Part shown: in pieces, positions 7,631 through 18,126 of the stretch
Layout of the letters: each line of letters opens with the position of its first letter
How positions within the stretch are numbered: the first letter of the stretch is position 1
Assembly: GCF_014358015.1 (NCBI RefSeq)
Contig: NZ_JACONV010000001.1
Coordinates: 744,001 to 808,000, forward strand
Direction of reading: 5' to 3'
DNA length: 64,000 bases
Origin: Pseudomonas triticifolii
GTDB lineage: Bacteria > Pseudomonadota > Gammaproteobacteria > Pseudomonadales > Pseudomonadaceae
Position numbers and translations under genes: made by a program
Notes under the pieces: generated by a model
The model's database searches: none
Seen by the model: only the letters and a program-made list of their open reading frames with translations
What the model was told of the DNA's origin: nothing

Positions 7631-9061
7631 ATGACTTCATCCCATGCTCGACCTTCAATCACGATTGCCCTGCTGTTGCTGTGTGCCGCCATTGTGGCCA
7701 GCTTCATTGCGTCCAGCGGCCCGATCCAGTGGATGGACAACGGCATGTTCCTGGCCGAGGCCACCACCGGTGAGTATTTCAGCCAGTCACTCGGGCCGCT
7801 GGATCATCCGTTTTTTCACTTCTTCAGCACGCTGTTTTACATAGTGTTCGGCTCGCAGGTGCTCAGCCTGATGAACTCGCTGCTGTTGCTGCCACTGGCG
7901 TGGATCATCTACCAACTGGCAACCCGCGTCGGTGCTACGCCGCGTCAGGCGTTGCTGGCCGCCACGGCCACAATACTGGCCCACGCGGTGTTCTGGGTGT
8001 CAACCAAGGCCGAGGTCTATCTGCTGCACACCTTGTTCGTGGTGGCGGGCTATGCGGTGCAATTCAGTGCCAGCCCGCGTCTGACGCCTTTGAAAAAACT
8101 GTTCGTCATCGGCGTGCTGACCGGGCTGAGCGCCTCGATCCATCAACTGACCTTCATCGTGATGCTGCCGCTTTACATCCAGTTGCTGTACCAGCACAAG
8201 GCGCGAATGCTGATGACGGTGCCCGGTTTCATCCTCGGCTTCGCAACTGCCGCCGTGGCAGTGTCCAACGACCTGAACGCGGGAATGGGGCTGATCGACA
8301 TCGTTCGGCGTTACCTGACGGGTGCCTCGACGACCCTCGCAGGCCCAGAGTGGGAAGGCAGCCTGTTTCGATTCGACGACTTGTGGCACGAGAAGAACTC
8401 GGTGGTGCTGCTGTTGCTGTCGTTGATCGGCCCACAGGTTGCAGGGCTGCTGTTATTTCCCGCAGACAGCCGGTTGCGCCTGCTGTGGAGTGCAGCGCTG
8501 TTGAATCTGGTCTTCGCGATTTCCTACAACGTCACTGATCGCTTCACCTTCTTCCTGCCGGGCATCGCCATGCTGAGCATAATCGGCATGATTCAGCTGC
8601 CTGCGCTGCTGCCGCACAATCGGACAGGCACTGCGCTGCTGAACGTCTCGGTGCTGACGTCGCCGCTGGTGATCATGCTGGCGTACTCGCTGTATGCCAG
8701 CGGCGTGGTCAATCTGCCCACCCACAAGGAGAAACTTCCGTTTCGCGATGACATCCACTATTTCATGGTGCCCTACCTGCCCGACCGCTCTGCCGAACAG
8801 TTCGTGAAGGCCTACGAGCAATTGGTGCCTGAGGGGGCGCTGATCATCGCTGACTGGACGCCCATGGGCGCGATTCGCTCCGGGCAGGCGATGGGTGTGT
8901 TGCGCGGTCGCAAGCTGGCCATGTGCGGGGATAACGTCGACATCCGCCCCTATATCGGCAATCCAGGCGTCTATCTGGCACGCCTGAGTTATTGCGCGAT
9001 GATTGCGGACGATTACGCACTGGAATACAAGTCGGTGGGATTTGCATTACATGCCAAGTAA
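7631..9061 (+). CDS. Multi-pass membrane protein, GT-C-type glycosyltransferase candidate (DUF2723-like)
   Basis: 476 residues with about nine to eleven hydrophobic helices and a soluble C-terminal part after residue 360. The first periplasmic loop has WMDNGMFLAEATTGEYF and then GPLDHPFFHFFSTLFY. This arrangement of an acidic residue after helix 1 and an H-P pair resembles GT-C enzymes and DUF2723 proteins, which use polyprenyl-phospho sugars outside the inner membrane. Start is ATG with AAGGAGGAG 6-14 bases upstream, 47 bases after the flippase-like gene. It would be the arabinosyl (or other pentosyl) transferase that ends the pathway; acceptor unknown. Confidence 0.7.
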   Translation: MTSSHARPSITIALLLLCAAIVASFIASSGPIQWMDNGMFLAEATTGEYFSQSLGPLDHPFFHFFSTLFYIVFGSQVLSLMNSLLLLPLAWIIYQLATRVGATPRQALLAATATILAHAVFWVSTKAEVYLLHTLFVVAGYAVQFSASPRLTPLKKLFVIGVLTGLSASIHQLTFIVMLPLYIQLLYQHKARMLMTVPGFILGFATAAVAVSNDLNAGMGLIDIVRRYLTGASTTLAGPEWEGSLFRFDDLWHEKNSVVLLLLSLIGPQVAGLLLFPADSRLRLLWSAALLNLVFAISYNVTDRFTFFLPGIAMLSIIGMIQLPALLPHNRTGTALLNVSVLTSPLVIMLAYSLYASGVVNLPTHKEKLPFRDDIHYFMVPYLPDRSAEQFVKAYEQLVPEGALIIADWTPMGAIRSGQAMGVLRGRKLAMCGDNVDIRPYIGNPGVYLARLSYCAMIADDYALEYKSVGFALHAK

Positions 9062-9085
9062 CGCAAATCCCCCGTGCAGGTCGAC

Positions 9086-10904
9086 TCAGGGCTGCCAGAG
9101 CGCTTGACCGCCACTCAGTTTGCGGTCCAGAAAGGTGGCCGCGCTGATCAGCGCCAGATGACTCAACGCCTGTGGCGTATTGCCCAGATGATGGGCGTGG
9201 GCGTCGAACTCCTCGGCGTACAGACCCAGCGGGTTGGCGTAACGCAGCAGTTGCTCGAATTCCAGATGCGCCTGCCCGACCCGCCCGGCGCGGGCCAGGC
9301 ATTCGACGTACCAGAACGAGCACGCGACAAATGCGCCCTCTTCACCTTCCAGACCATCGTCGTGATCGTCGTCATTGCGATAACGGAACACCATGCCGTC
9401 GCGTACCAGCGTGCGCTCGATGGCGTCCAGCGTCGCCAGCCACTTGGGATCGCTGGCCCCGACAAAACGTACCAGCGGCATCAGCAGCATCGAGGCGTCC
9501 AGGTTGCGGCTGCCTTTGTACTGCACGAAATGCCCCAGCTCTTCGTTCCAGAAGTTGCCCCAGATGTCGTCGTGAATCTGCTCACGTACCTTGGTCCAGC
9601 GCTCGAAAGGACCCGACAGCGAGCGCTTGAACGCCAGACGCAGCGCCCTGTCCAGCGCCACCCAGCACATCAGCCTGGAGTGCAGGAAATGCTGATCACC
9701 GCCGCGCATTTCCCAGATACCCACGTCACGGTCATCCCAGTGCTCGCACACGTAATCCACCTGACGCACCACGTGCTTCCAGCCGTCATGGGAAATCGCA
9801 TCGCCGTACTTGTTGGCCAGGTAAACGGCGTCCATCAGCTCGCCGTAGATATCCAGTTGTGTCTGTTCGTACGCTTCGTTGCCGATCCGCACGGGCAGCG
9901 CGCCACCATAGCCGGCCAAATGATCAAGGTGTTCTTCAGGCAGCTTTTCGCGGCCGTCGAGGGCGTAGAGAATGCCCATCTTTTCAGTGCCCTCGCAGCA
10001 ATCATCCAGACGACCGCGCATCCAGCCCATGAACGCATTGGCCTCATCGGTGTAACCCAGACGCATGAAGGCATACACCGTAAATGACGCATCACGGATC
10101 CAGGTGTAGCGGTAATCCCAGTTACGCTCGCCACCGGGCGTTTCCGGCAAACCGAAGGTGGCTGCGGCGATGATGCCGCCGTGCTTGCGCGAAGTTAGCA
10201 GTTTGAGTGCCAGCGCCGAGCGCATAACCGTCTCGCGCCAGCGCCCGTGGTACAGGGACTGGCCGGCCCAACGTCGCCAGAATGCGAGGGTGTCGTCGAA
10301 ATACCGTGAGCATCTGCCGGCCGCGACATGCGGATCATCCACACCGCCGAGGATGAACTCGATGATCTGCCCCTTCTCCATCTGGAACTCGGCCAGTGCC
10401 GCGTGCTGCTCCACCTGCAAAGGGGTTGTCGCGGACAGGCGCATGCCTGGCTGACCCGTGGCCTGAAAGCACACGTCACTGCCTTCCAGGTGCGCGGTGG
10501 TCTCGACACGGCTGTAATCCATACGCACCTTGCAGCGCATGCGTATCGTGGCCTTGCCGAAGCGCACCTGAACCCGACGCACAATGCGCGGCAAATCGTC
10601 CTTGTCTTCGCCAATGGGCATCAGGTCCGTGACCTCCACGACCGCCTCTTCCGATATCCAGCGGGTCTGCAGCACGTTGGTGTCCGGCAGGTAGATCTGC
10701 AATCGACGCGCGTCAGGCAAATCCGGCGCCAATTGGAAAATTCCTGCGTCGGTGGTGTCCAGCAACGCGGTAAAGATTGACGGGCTGTCGAAGTCCGGCC
10801 AGCAACAAAAATCGATGCTGCCGGTATCGGCAATCAGGGCGGCACTGCGCATGTCGCCGATGATGCCGTGGTTCTCGATCGGGTTCTGTGCTTCTTCCGG
10901 GAAA

Positions 10905-10912
<8 letters not shown>
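9086..10912 (-). CDS. Glycoside hydrolase family 15 protein (glucoamylase/trehalase-like)
   Basis: About 608 residues, usual for bacterial GH15. N-terminal beta domain contains GIIGDMRSAALI and FCCWPDFDSPSIF; the (alpha/alpha)6 catalytic domain contains WDYRYTWIRDASF and further aromatic motifs typical of the family. No signal peptide, so cytoplasmic. Such Pseudomonas enzymes hydrolyse alpha-glucosidic bonds, possibly trehalose, in osmolyte or glycogen turnover; substrate not provable here. ATG at 10910-10912 is chosen; GTG at 10918 has the better-spaced GGAG and is the alternative. It overlaps the end of the upstream SDR gene. Confidence 0.88.
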
Positions 10913-11705
<793 letters not shown>

Positions 11706-11786
11706 CGGATTTCAGCCTCGAAGTCTGCTAGAGCATGCGTTAGATGCTGACTCGCGAGGCTGAAAGTTAGTTCAGTGGCGTTCGGC

Positions 11787-12824
11787 TTACGGCGCCGGGT
11801 TAGGTTGCGAAATATGGATGGCTTCGATGCCGGCAATCACTTCGTCCGACAGCGTGACATCAATGCTCGCCAGGTTGACCGCGAGTTGATCCAGCCTGGT
11901 AGCGCCAATGATGTTGCTGGTCACGAAAGGCCGGCTGGTGACATACGCCAGCGCCATCTGCGAAGGGTCAAGACCGTGCTCACGGGCCAGCGCCACGTAG
12001 CGGGCCGTAGCGCTGACGGCTTGCGGGTTGTTGTAACGCTGGAAGCGTTCAAACAGGGTCAGGCGACCATCCGCCGGACGTGCGCCGTTCAGGTATTTGC
12101 CAGCCAGCACACCGAACGCCAGCGGCGAGTAGGCCAACAGACCGATCTGCTCGCGAATGGCGATTTCCGCCAGGCCGACTTCGAAGGTGCGATTGAGCAG
12201 GTTGTACGGGTTCTGGATCGACACAGCCCGCGGCAGGTCCAGCTTTTCGGCCAGATGCAGGAAGCGCTGGGTGCCCCACGGCGTTTCGTTGGACAGGCCG
12301 AAATGACGAATCTTGCCCGCCTTGACCAGATCGCCCAGCACCGAAAGCGTTTCTTCGATTTCCACGGCAACGTCGTCAGGGTCGTGGGTGTAGCCCAAAA
12401 CACCGAAGAAGTTGGTCTTGCGATCCGGCCAGTGCAGTTGGTACAGGTCCAGATAGTCGGTGTTAAGGCGCTTGAGGCTAGCATCCAGCGCGGTGGTGAT
12501 GTTGTGGCGATCCAGACGTGGATTGCCATCGCGGATGTGTTCCATGCGGCCGGGACCTACGACCTTGCTGGCCAGTACCCAGTCACTGCGATCGCCGTAC
12601 TTCTTGAAGTATTCGCCAATGATGCTTTCGGTCTTGGTATAGGTTTCGCCACGCGGCGGCACCGGGTACATCTCCGCGGTGTCGAGGAAATTGACCCCGG
12701 CCTCTTTGGCCATACGAATCTGCTCGAAGGCCTCGTCCTGCGTGTTCTGCTCGCCCCAGGTCATGGTGCCCAGCGTGATGGCGCTGACCGACAGATCAGT
12801 CTTGCCCAATGAACGAAATTGCAT
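11787..12824 (-). CDS. NADP(H)-dependent aldo-keto reductase (Tas-like)
   Basis: 345 residues with a TIM-barrel aldo-keto reductase pattern: LGTMTWGEQNT, FLDTAEMYPVPPRGETYTKTE (active-site Asp and Tyr), then VVGPGR, with the NADPH-binding C-terminus IIGATRLDQL. Length and the PVPPRGET insert match the Tas/YghZ-like group. It reduces carbonyls; the physiological substrate is open. GGAGTGATCA precedes the ATG. Single gene with its own promoter region (12825-12943). Confidence 0.88.
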   Translation of the reverse strand: MQFRSLGKTDLSVSAITLGTMTWGEQNTQDEAFEQIRMAKEAGVNFLDTAEMYPVPPRGETYTKTESIIGEYFKKYGDRSDWVLASKVVGPGRMEHIRDGNPRLDRHNITTALDASLKRLNTDYLDLYQLHWPDRKTNFFGVLGYTHDPDDVAVEIEETLSVLGDLVKAGKIRHFGLSNETPWGTQRFLHLAEKLDLPRAVSIQNPYNLLNRTFEVGLAEIAIREQIGLLAYSPLAFGVLAGKYLNGARPADGRLTLFERFQRYNNPQAVSATARYVALAREHGLDPSQMALAYVTSRPFVTSNIIGATRLDQLAVNLASIDVTLSDEVIAGIEAIHISQPNPAP

Positions 12825-12943
12825 TGATCACTCCATCCGGTAGATAGGAAAGCGCACAGGGGCGCCATAAAAAACGAACCCTATAAAACGCCGACAGGTG
12901 ACGCACTGCAAGGACTTTTGTTGCTTTTGATGACAGTTTTCAT

Positions 12944-14755
12944 CTAGCGATAACCCTGAGCCTGGAGGTCGAAAAGCGCGGCGTAGCGCCCTCCCGCCTC
13001 GATCAGGCTGTCGTGACTGCCACGTTCGAGCACCCGCCCATGCTCCAGCACCACAATGTGTTCGGCATTGCGCACGCTGGAAAAACGATGGGAAATCAGC
13101 AGCGTCATGCGGCCTTTGGCGTACTCGCGAAAATGGTCGAACACTGCCGCTTCCGCCCCCGCATCCAGCGCGGCAGTCGGCTCGTCGAGAATCAGGATGT
13201 CGGCGTCACGGCGCATGTAGGCACGCGACAGCGCGATCTTTTGCCATTGGCCGCCGGACAGCTCCTGGCCACCCGCGAACCAGCGTCCCAGTTGTGTTTC
13301 ATAACCCTTGTCGAGCTGCTCGATGAATGGCGCGGCCATGCCCTGAGCGGCGGCTTCGCGCCAGCGTGCTTCGTCATGAAACGCTTCAGTGTCGCCAACT
13401 CCGAGGTTTTCGCCGACCAGAAACTGGTAGCGAATGAAATCCTGAAAGATCACGCCGATTCGGGTACGCAACGCCTCTTCGTCCCATTCCTGAAGATCAC
13501 TGCCGTCGAGCAGGATGCGGCCATGATCGGGCCTGTAGAGCCGGGTCAGCAGCTTGATCAGGGTGGTCTTCCCCGAACCGTTCTCGCCGACCAGTGCGAC
13601 GCTGCGGCCCGGTGCCAGGTGCAGGTCGATGTGTTCCAGCGCCGGACGGCTGGTGCCGGGATAGGTGAAGCTCACGTCTTCGAAACGCAGGCCGTCACCT
13701 GGCAGTGCGCCGTGAGCCAGGCTTCCGGTCGGCACGATGACCGGCTGGGCCAGGTAGACATAAAGGTCCGACAGGTAGAGGCCATCCTCGTACAGGCCAC
13801 TGATCGCGCTAAGGCTGCTGCTCACGGCTGCCTGACCCTGCTTGAACAGCACCAGGTACATGGTCATCTGGCCGAGCGTGATGCGGCCGTGCACGGCATC
13901 GACGACTACCCACGCGTAAGCCAGATAGAACGCCGCAGTGCCCAGCAAACCCAGCAGAAATCCCCAGCCGTCGCGGCGCACGGTCAGGCGGCGGTCTTCG
14001 GCGTAAAGCCGTTCGAAGGTCTCGCGATAGCGTTTGAGCAGCAGCGGCGCAAAGCCGAACAGCTTGACCTCTTTGATATAGCCCTCATGGGAAAGCAGCG
14101 TTTCGATGTAATTCTGCCGCCGGGTTTCCGGGGCGCGGCGGGTGAACAGCCGGAATGCATCGCCGGAAAAGTGCGCCTCGGCAAAGAACACTGGCAACGC
14201 GCCCAGCACCAGGATCGCCAGCGCCCAAGGCGAGAAATGCACCAGCAGCACAGCAAAGCTGATCAGCGAGATGAGGTTCTGCAGCAGACCCAGCGACTTG
14301 GTGACCAGCGCCAGCGGCCGTGTCGAGGCTTCGCGACGAACGCGTACCAGTTTGTCGTAGAACTCCGAGTCTTCGAACTGCATCAACGACAGGGTCTGCG
14401 CCTTCTCCAGAATCAAGGTGTTGACCTTTTGCCCCAGCAATACGCGCAACAATGCCTGCTGCACCGACAGGCCGCGCTGGGCAGCGGCGAGTAATGCCAG
14501 CACGCCCGCCTCGTAAAGCACGTAGCGCAGCACCGGCCAAAGGGGAGCCTCTCCGGTGCTGGCATGCAATTGCATGGCACTGACCACGGCATCCACAATG
14601 CGCTGGCCCAGCCAGGCGGCCAGCGCAGGCAACAGGCCAGCCACCAGTGTGGCGAGGATCAACCCCAGTGACAGCCACCGGGAGGTGGTCCAGACCAGTT
14701 GCATCGCGCGCAAGGCCTGCTGCATGAAAGACAAAAAACGCTTGAAAACCGGCAT
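12944..14755 (-). CDS. ABC exporter, fused permease and ATPase
   Basis: About 603 residues. Residues 1-310 form an exporter-type transmembrane domain with six helices; residues 350-600 are the ATPase with Walker A GENGSGKTTL, signature LSGGQWQKIALSRA and Walker B ILILDEPTAALD, followed by the H-loop (SHRFSSV). One half-transporter that should dimerise in the inner membrane and export lipids, peptides or drugs. Start at ATG 14753-14755 (MPVFKRF) is preferred; an upstream ATG at 14806 is in frame but has no ribosome-binding site. No substrate-specific neighbour. Confidence 0.85.
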   Translation of the reverse strand: MPVFKRFLSFMQQALRAMQLVWTTSRWLSLGLILATLVAGLLPALAAWLGQRIVDAVVSAMQLHASTGEAPLWPVLRYVLYEAGVLALLAAAQRGLSVQQALLRVLLGQKVNTLILEKAQTLSLMQFEDSEFYDKLVRVRREASTRPLALVTKSLGLLQNLISLISFAVLLVHFSPWALAILVLGALPVFFAEAHFSGDAFRLFTRRAPETRRQNYIETLLSHEGYIKEVKLFGFAPLLLKRYRETFERLYAEDRRLTVRRDGWGFLLGLLGTAAFYLAYAWVVVDAVHGRITLGQMTMYLVLFKQGQAAVSSSLSAISGLYEDGLYLSDLYVYLAQPVIVPTGSLAHGALPGDGLRFEDVSFTYPGTSRPALEHIDLHLAPGRSVALVGENGSGKTTLIKLLTRLYRPDHGRILLDGSDLQEWDEEALRTRIGVIFQDFIRYQFLVGENLGVGDTEAFHDEARWREAAAQGMAAPFIEQLDKGYETQLGRWFAGGQELSGGQWQKIALSRAYMRRDADILILDEPTAALDAGAEAAVFDHFREYAKGRMTLLISHRFSSVRNAEHIVVLEHGRVLERGSHDSLIEAGGRYAALFDLQAQGYR

Positions 14756-14848
14756 ACGTAAAAGAACTCTGGATACGGAACCAACCCCGCAAAGGTCGGC
14801 CATCATACGGCCGCAGACGCTGGCTCGCTAAAAAACAGGAGGCCCATC

Positions 14849-15274
14849 ATGAACGATGCTCACAACCTGCAACGCTTTGTTGATGCTCAGCAACCCATGT
14901 TCGCACACGTACTGGCGGAGCTTGAAGCCGGGAAGAAACGCAGCCACTGGATGTGGTTCGTGTTCCCGCAAATCCGTGGACTGGGCCGCAGCGACATGGC
15001 CCAACGCTACGCCATCAGCAGCCTTGATGAAGCCCGGGCCTACCTGCAACACCCACTGCTCGGATCCCGCCTTGAACAGTGCGCCCGGCTCATCGCCCCC
15101 CAGGTAGCGCGTACGGCTCGGCAAATATTCAGTTCACCGGACGACATGAAGCTGCAGTCGAGCATGACCCTGTTCACGCTCGCAGCGCCCGACCGGACGA
15201 TTTTCCAGGCGGTGCTGAACACCTTTTTCGATGGCGAGCTGGATGAAATGACGGTGAAGCGGATACGCAGTTGA
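14849..15274 (+). CDS. DUF1810 family protein
   Basis: 141 residues, cytoplasmic. Hallmarks are LQRFVDAQ, RSHWMWFVFPQIRGLGRS, then AQRYAI and LFTLAAP, typical for DUF1810 (once called calpastatin-like). Function unknown; it often stands alone. ACAGGAGGCCC lies upstream of the ATG. Divergent from the ABC exporter. Confidence 0.88.
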   Translation: MNDAHNLQRFVDAQQPMFAHVLAELEAGKKRSHWMWFVFPQIRGLGRSDMAQRYAISSLDEARAYLQHPLLGSRLEQCARLIAPQVARTARQIFSSPDDMKLQSSMTLFTLAAPDRTIFQAVLNTFFDGELDEMTVKRIRS

Positions 15275-15305
15275 GTCAGACAAAGAGCGTCCTGAGCGCT
15301 CAGTG

Positions 15306-16409
15306 TCACAGCCCCGCCGGAGCACGCTGCACGCAACGCTCACGCCGGTCATCCACACGCTCGGCGAACCAGGCGGTGGTCAGTTTGCGAGTGATCTTCG
15401 GGCTCTTCAGCGTGATGCCCGGCAAAATCGCGCGAGGCAGTGGCTTGCCCGCCGCCCGGTCGGCCATCGCGAAGACCTTGCGGTACAGCGCGGTGTCTTC
15501 GAACTCGAACGTGTCGCCCTGCTTGAGCTGGCTCCATATCTGCGATTTGTTCATGCCCAGACGATCACCCAGGGTCCGAACGGCCAACTCGGTGGAACCC
15601 GGCGAGGTGGAGTCGAAGCGAATCAGGTCGCCATCCAGCGCCAGGTCGATTCCGGTCGCCTGACTGACGGCAGCCTGAAAGGCCGCATTGCGGCTTGCGT
15701 ACCAGCCAGCGTTGAAGTCGGCGAAGCGATACAGCGATTTGTCATAACTCACCGGGTAACCCAACAGGTGCGCAATGCCGAAGTACATGCCGCCCCGTCG
15801 GGTGAAGACCTCGCGTCGGATCGAGCCATCAACCGTGTAGGGATAGTCCTCGGCACGCTTTTCCGCGAAGGCGATGCTGACCTGCATCGGACCACCGGTC
15901 TTGACCGGATTGAAGGTGCCGAACAGCGCCTGACCCAACGGCACCATACCGATGAAGTCATCGAAGATCGCGCTCAGTTCCTTCTCTGTGCGGGCGGCAT
16001 CGAGGCGCTTGCCGTAGGTTTTTCCATCCGGCGAGCGGACGCGCAGTGCGGTCGCGATCAAGGCATTGGGAATGTGCAGCCGCGCCGCACGGCGGTCGAT
16101 CTCGGCGCGCGCGATGCGGCCCATGTTCGGCACTGCCGGATCAACCGAGTAGGTAGACTCCTGCTCGGTCACAGCCAGCACGGAACACACGTTTTCGGTG
16201 GTGAGGGGGATTTTCTGCGCGGCGAAGGCTGCATGGATATCCGTGGCCCACGCCTGGCGATCACTGACCGTGGCCGGCATCAGGCGCAGAATACGTGCCC
16301 GCGCCTGCTCGGGCGTCAGCTCCGGTTCCTGGGGGCGCTGAGTGCCGCACGCGGCCAGTAACATCAGCGCGACGCTCATCGTGAGCGACTTGAACAAACG
16401 TCGTTTCAA
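15306..16409 (-). CDS. DUF1615 family lipoprotein
   Basis: 367 residues. Basic N-terminus, hydrophobic stretch and lipobox LLAAC (about residue 21) mark an outer-membrane or periplasmic lipoprotein. The mature part matches DUF1615 in length and in the VLAVTEQESTY segment. Function unknown. The start appears to be TTG (16407-16409), with GGAG seven bases upstream; the next ATG would cut into the signal peptide, so TTG is kept. Confidence 0.82.
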   Translation of the reverse strand: MKRRLFKSLTMSVALMLLAACGTQRPQEPELTPEQARARILRLMPATVSDRQAWATDIHAAFAAQKIPLTTENVCSVLAVTEQESTYSVDPAVPNMGRIARAEIDRRAARLHIPNALIATALRVRSPDGKTYGKRLDAARTEKELSAIFDDFIGMVPLGQALFGTFNPVKTGGPMQVSIAFAEKRAEDYPYTVDGSIRREVFTRRGGMYFGIAHLLGYPVSYDKSLYRFADFNAGWYASRNAAFQAAVSQATGIDLALDGDLIRFDSTSPGSTELAVRTLGDRLGMNKSQIWSQLKQGDTFEFEDTALYRKVFAMADRAAGKPLPRAILPGITLKSPKITRKLTTAWFAERVDDRRERCVQRAPAGL

Positions 16410-16458
16410 TCCATGACTCCGCTGGCGATGCTTCAGAGGTGGGCATCAGTGTTCAAGG

Positions 16459-17367
16459 TTAAAACACTGACCAGTCGATCCTCGCACTGAGTTTTTCCAG
16501 TGCAGCCATACCGACAAGCGAATTGCCTGCCGCGTTCAACTCCGGGGACCAGACGCAGACCGAAAACCGCTCTGGCACGACCGCGACGATGCCGCCGCCC
16601 ACGCCGCTCTTGCCCGGCAGACCAACACGGTAGGCAAAGTTGCCCGCCTCGTCATACAGGCCACTGGTGGCCATGATCGAGTTCAATTGAGTGGCCTGCC
16701 GCGCGCTGAGAATCTGCTCGCCACTGTGGGTGCAGAAACCCTGATTGGCCAGAAAGCCGAAAGCACGGGCCAGGTCGATGCAGCTCATGCTCAGGGCGCA
16801 ATGATGGAAGTAACTGCGCAGCACGTCTTCCACATCACCGTGGAAGTTGTCGAACGACTTCATGAGGTACGCCGCTGCGGCGTTGCGCGAACGGTGCTGA
16901 TATTCGGATTCAGCCACTTTGGAATCAGAGGTGATCGAAGGGTTGCCACACAGGCGCCGCACAAAGTCGCGCATCGACAACGACGGCGCGGCGAAGCGCG
17001 CCTGATTGATGTCGCAGATCACCAGCGCACCGGCATTGATGAACGGGTTGCGCGGCCTGCCCCGCTCGAACTCCAGCTGCACCAGTGAGTTGAACGGCTG
17101 ACCTGAAGGCTCGTGGCCGAGGCGCTGCCAGATGTCCTCACCGGAATGCCCGATGGCCTGCACCAGGCTGAAGACCTTGGAAATGCTCTGGATCGAAAAC
17201 CGTGTCTCGGCATCCCCGGCGCTGAACATCTGACCGTCATTGCCGTACACCGCGATGCCCAATTGATCGGGTCTTACCTCACCGAGCGCCGGAATGTAGT
17301 CGGCGACTTTGCCCTGACCGAGCAAGGGTCTAACTTCATCGAGGATTTCGTTCAGCAGGTCTTGCAT
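16459..17367 (-). CDS. glsB: Glutaminase
   Basis: 302 residues, the usual length of bacterial glutaminase B. Family signatures: [11 protein letters not shown] with the SxxK catalytic pair, then [26 protein letters not shown], and the C-terminal [17 protein letters not shown]. It hydrolyses glutamine to glutamate and ammonia. ATG at 17365-17367 with AAGGGG upstream is preferred to an in-frame codon ten residues earlier. Confidence 0.93.
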   Translation of the reverse strand: MQDLLNEILDEVRPLLGQGKVADYIPALGEVRPDQLGIAVYGNDGQMFSAGDAETRFSIQSISKVFSLVQAIGHSGEDIWQRLGHEPSGQPFNSLVQLEFERGRPRNPFINAGALVICDINQARFAAPSLSMRDFVRRLCGNPSITSDSKVAESEYQHRSRNAAAAYLMKSFDNFHGDVEDVLRSYFHHCALSMSCIDLARAFGFLANQGFCTHSGEQILSARQATQLNSIMATSGLYDEAGNFAYRVGLPGKSGVGGGIVAVVPERFSVCVWSPELNAAGNSLVGMAALEKLSARIDWSVF

Positions 17368-17397
17368 GTGTGCGCCCCTTGTTTTGGGTGCGCACAC

Positions 17398-17673
17398 TAC
17401 ACCAACCCAAGGCGCCTCGCATCATCGCGACGTGATATCGCGATCCTTCGCAAACGCCTGCCGATCAACCAGCTCGGCGACCTTGACGGCATGCGGAAAG
17501 ATTTTCTTCTCGACGAATAGCTCATCGACCAGCCCGAATTCCAGTTCACCATCACGCCCAGGAACACCTACCGGTTGGCCGAACTCCTGTACCGCGTCGG
17601 CGCAAACAAGAACAAACCCGTATCGTGGCAAGACGACTTCTTCCAGGATGCCAAGCCCCTGCAAGGCTGTTGA
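17398..17673 (+). pseudogene. Remnant of a NitT/TauT-type periplasmic binding protein (C-terminus)
   Basis: In frame 1 the DNA encodes RLPINQLGDLDGMRKDFLLDE, a TAG stop at 17518-17520, then without frame change LIDQPEFQFTITPRNTYRL and a segment ending KPVSWQDDFF before a natural stop at 17671. TPRNT, a small-residue run and SWxDxFF are the C-terminal signature of NMT1/TauA-like ABC substrate-binding proteins. No start, signal peptide or partner permease remains, so this is a decayed fragment. The exact left limit is unclear. Confidence 0.55.
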
Positions 17674-17851
17674 ACCCCAGGCGCGTGCTCGACGCTACGC
17701 TGTCTCGCGACAGCCGCCAAAGCGTGGAAAGCGAATGGCTGGCGATGAAGGACAACGCGATATCAGTCGATACCGCCTAATCGTTAGTTGCGGCCTGGCG
17801 CGCCTGCAAAAACAGGCTTTTAGGGCGTGTATGCAACACAGACCTTAGCCA
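17674..17851 (+). other. Second short coding remnant, unidentified
   Basis: From 17685 to 17780 an open frame reads VLDATLSRDSRQSVESEWL and continues ten-odd residues to a TAA stop. It looks protein-like but has no start and I do not recognise it. With the preceding pseudogene it suggests that the stretch between glsB and the next small gene is a scar of deletions. Confidence 0.3.
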
Positions 17852-18034
17852 TCAGGACGGACGCGACTTGCCCCATTCACGAACAGGCAGGGAAGCGGCA
17901 TAGGCCAGGGCTTCCTGCCGGGTATTGAATGAAGCGAGTCGGTCTTTGGGTGTGCAGACCGTCCAGGGTCCACGGTTGACGCAGATCAGCTGATAGCCAT
18001 TGATCTGGGTTTTGGAAAGCATGGGAGCACTCAT
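17852..18034 (-). CDS. Small conserved protein, 60 residues
   Basis: 60 residues, cytoplasmic, with two cysteines (LICVNRGPWTVCTP) and a C-terminal helix (RQEALAYAASLP). ATG at 18032-18034 is preceded by a near-perfect GGAGGTG five bases away, which supports real translation; an in-frame GTG two codons upstream overlaps that site and is rejected. Family not recognised. Confidence 0.6.
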   Translation of the reverse strand: MSAPMLSKTQINGYQLICVNRGPWTVCTPKDRLASFNTRQEALAYAASLPVREWGKSRPS

Positions 18035-18126
18035 ATTCACCTCCGGTAAAAAGAGAAAATAGTCGTGATGCCCGCTTACCTTACACCTGGACGGTCAGGC
18101 TGAGATGGCCGCTCAGCCGGTAGTTG

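Noticed and set aside
13013..14494. 493-codon open frame on the plus strand
   Set aside because: Antisense to the ABC exporter with intact Walker motifs.
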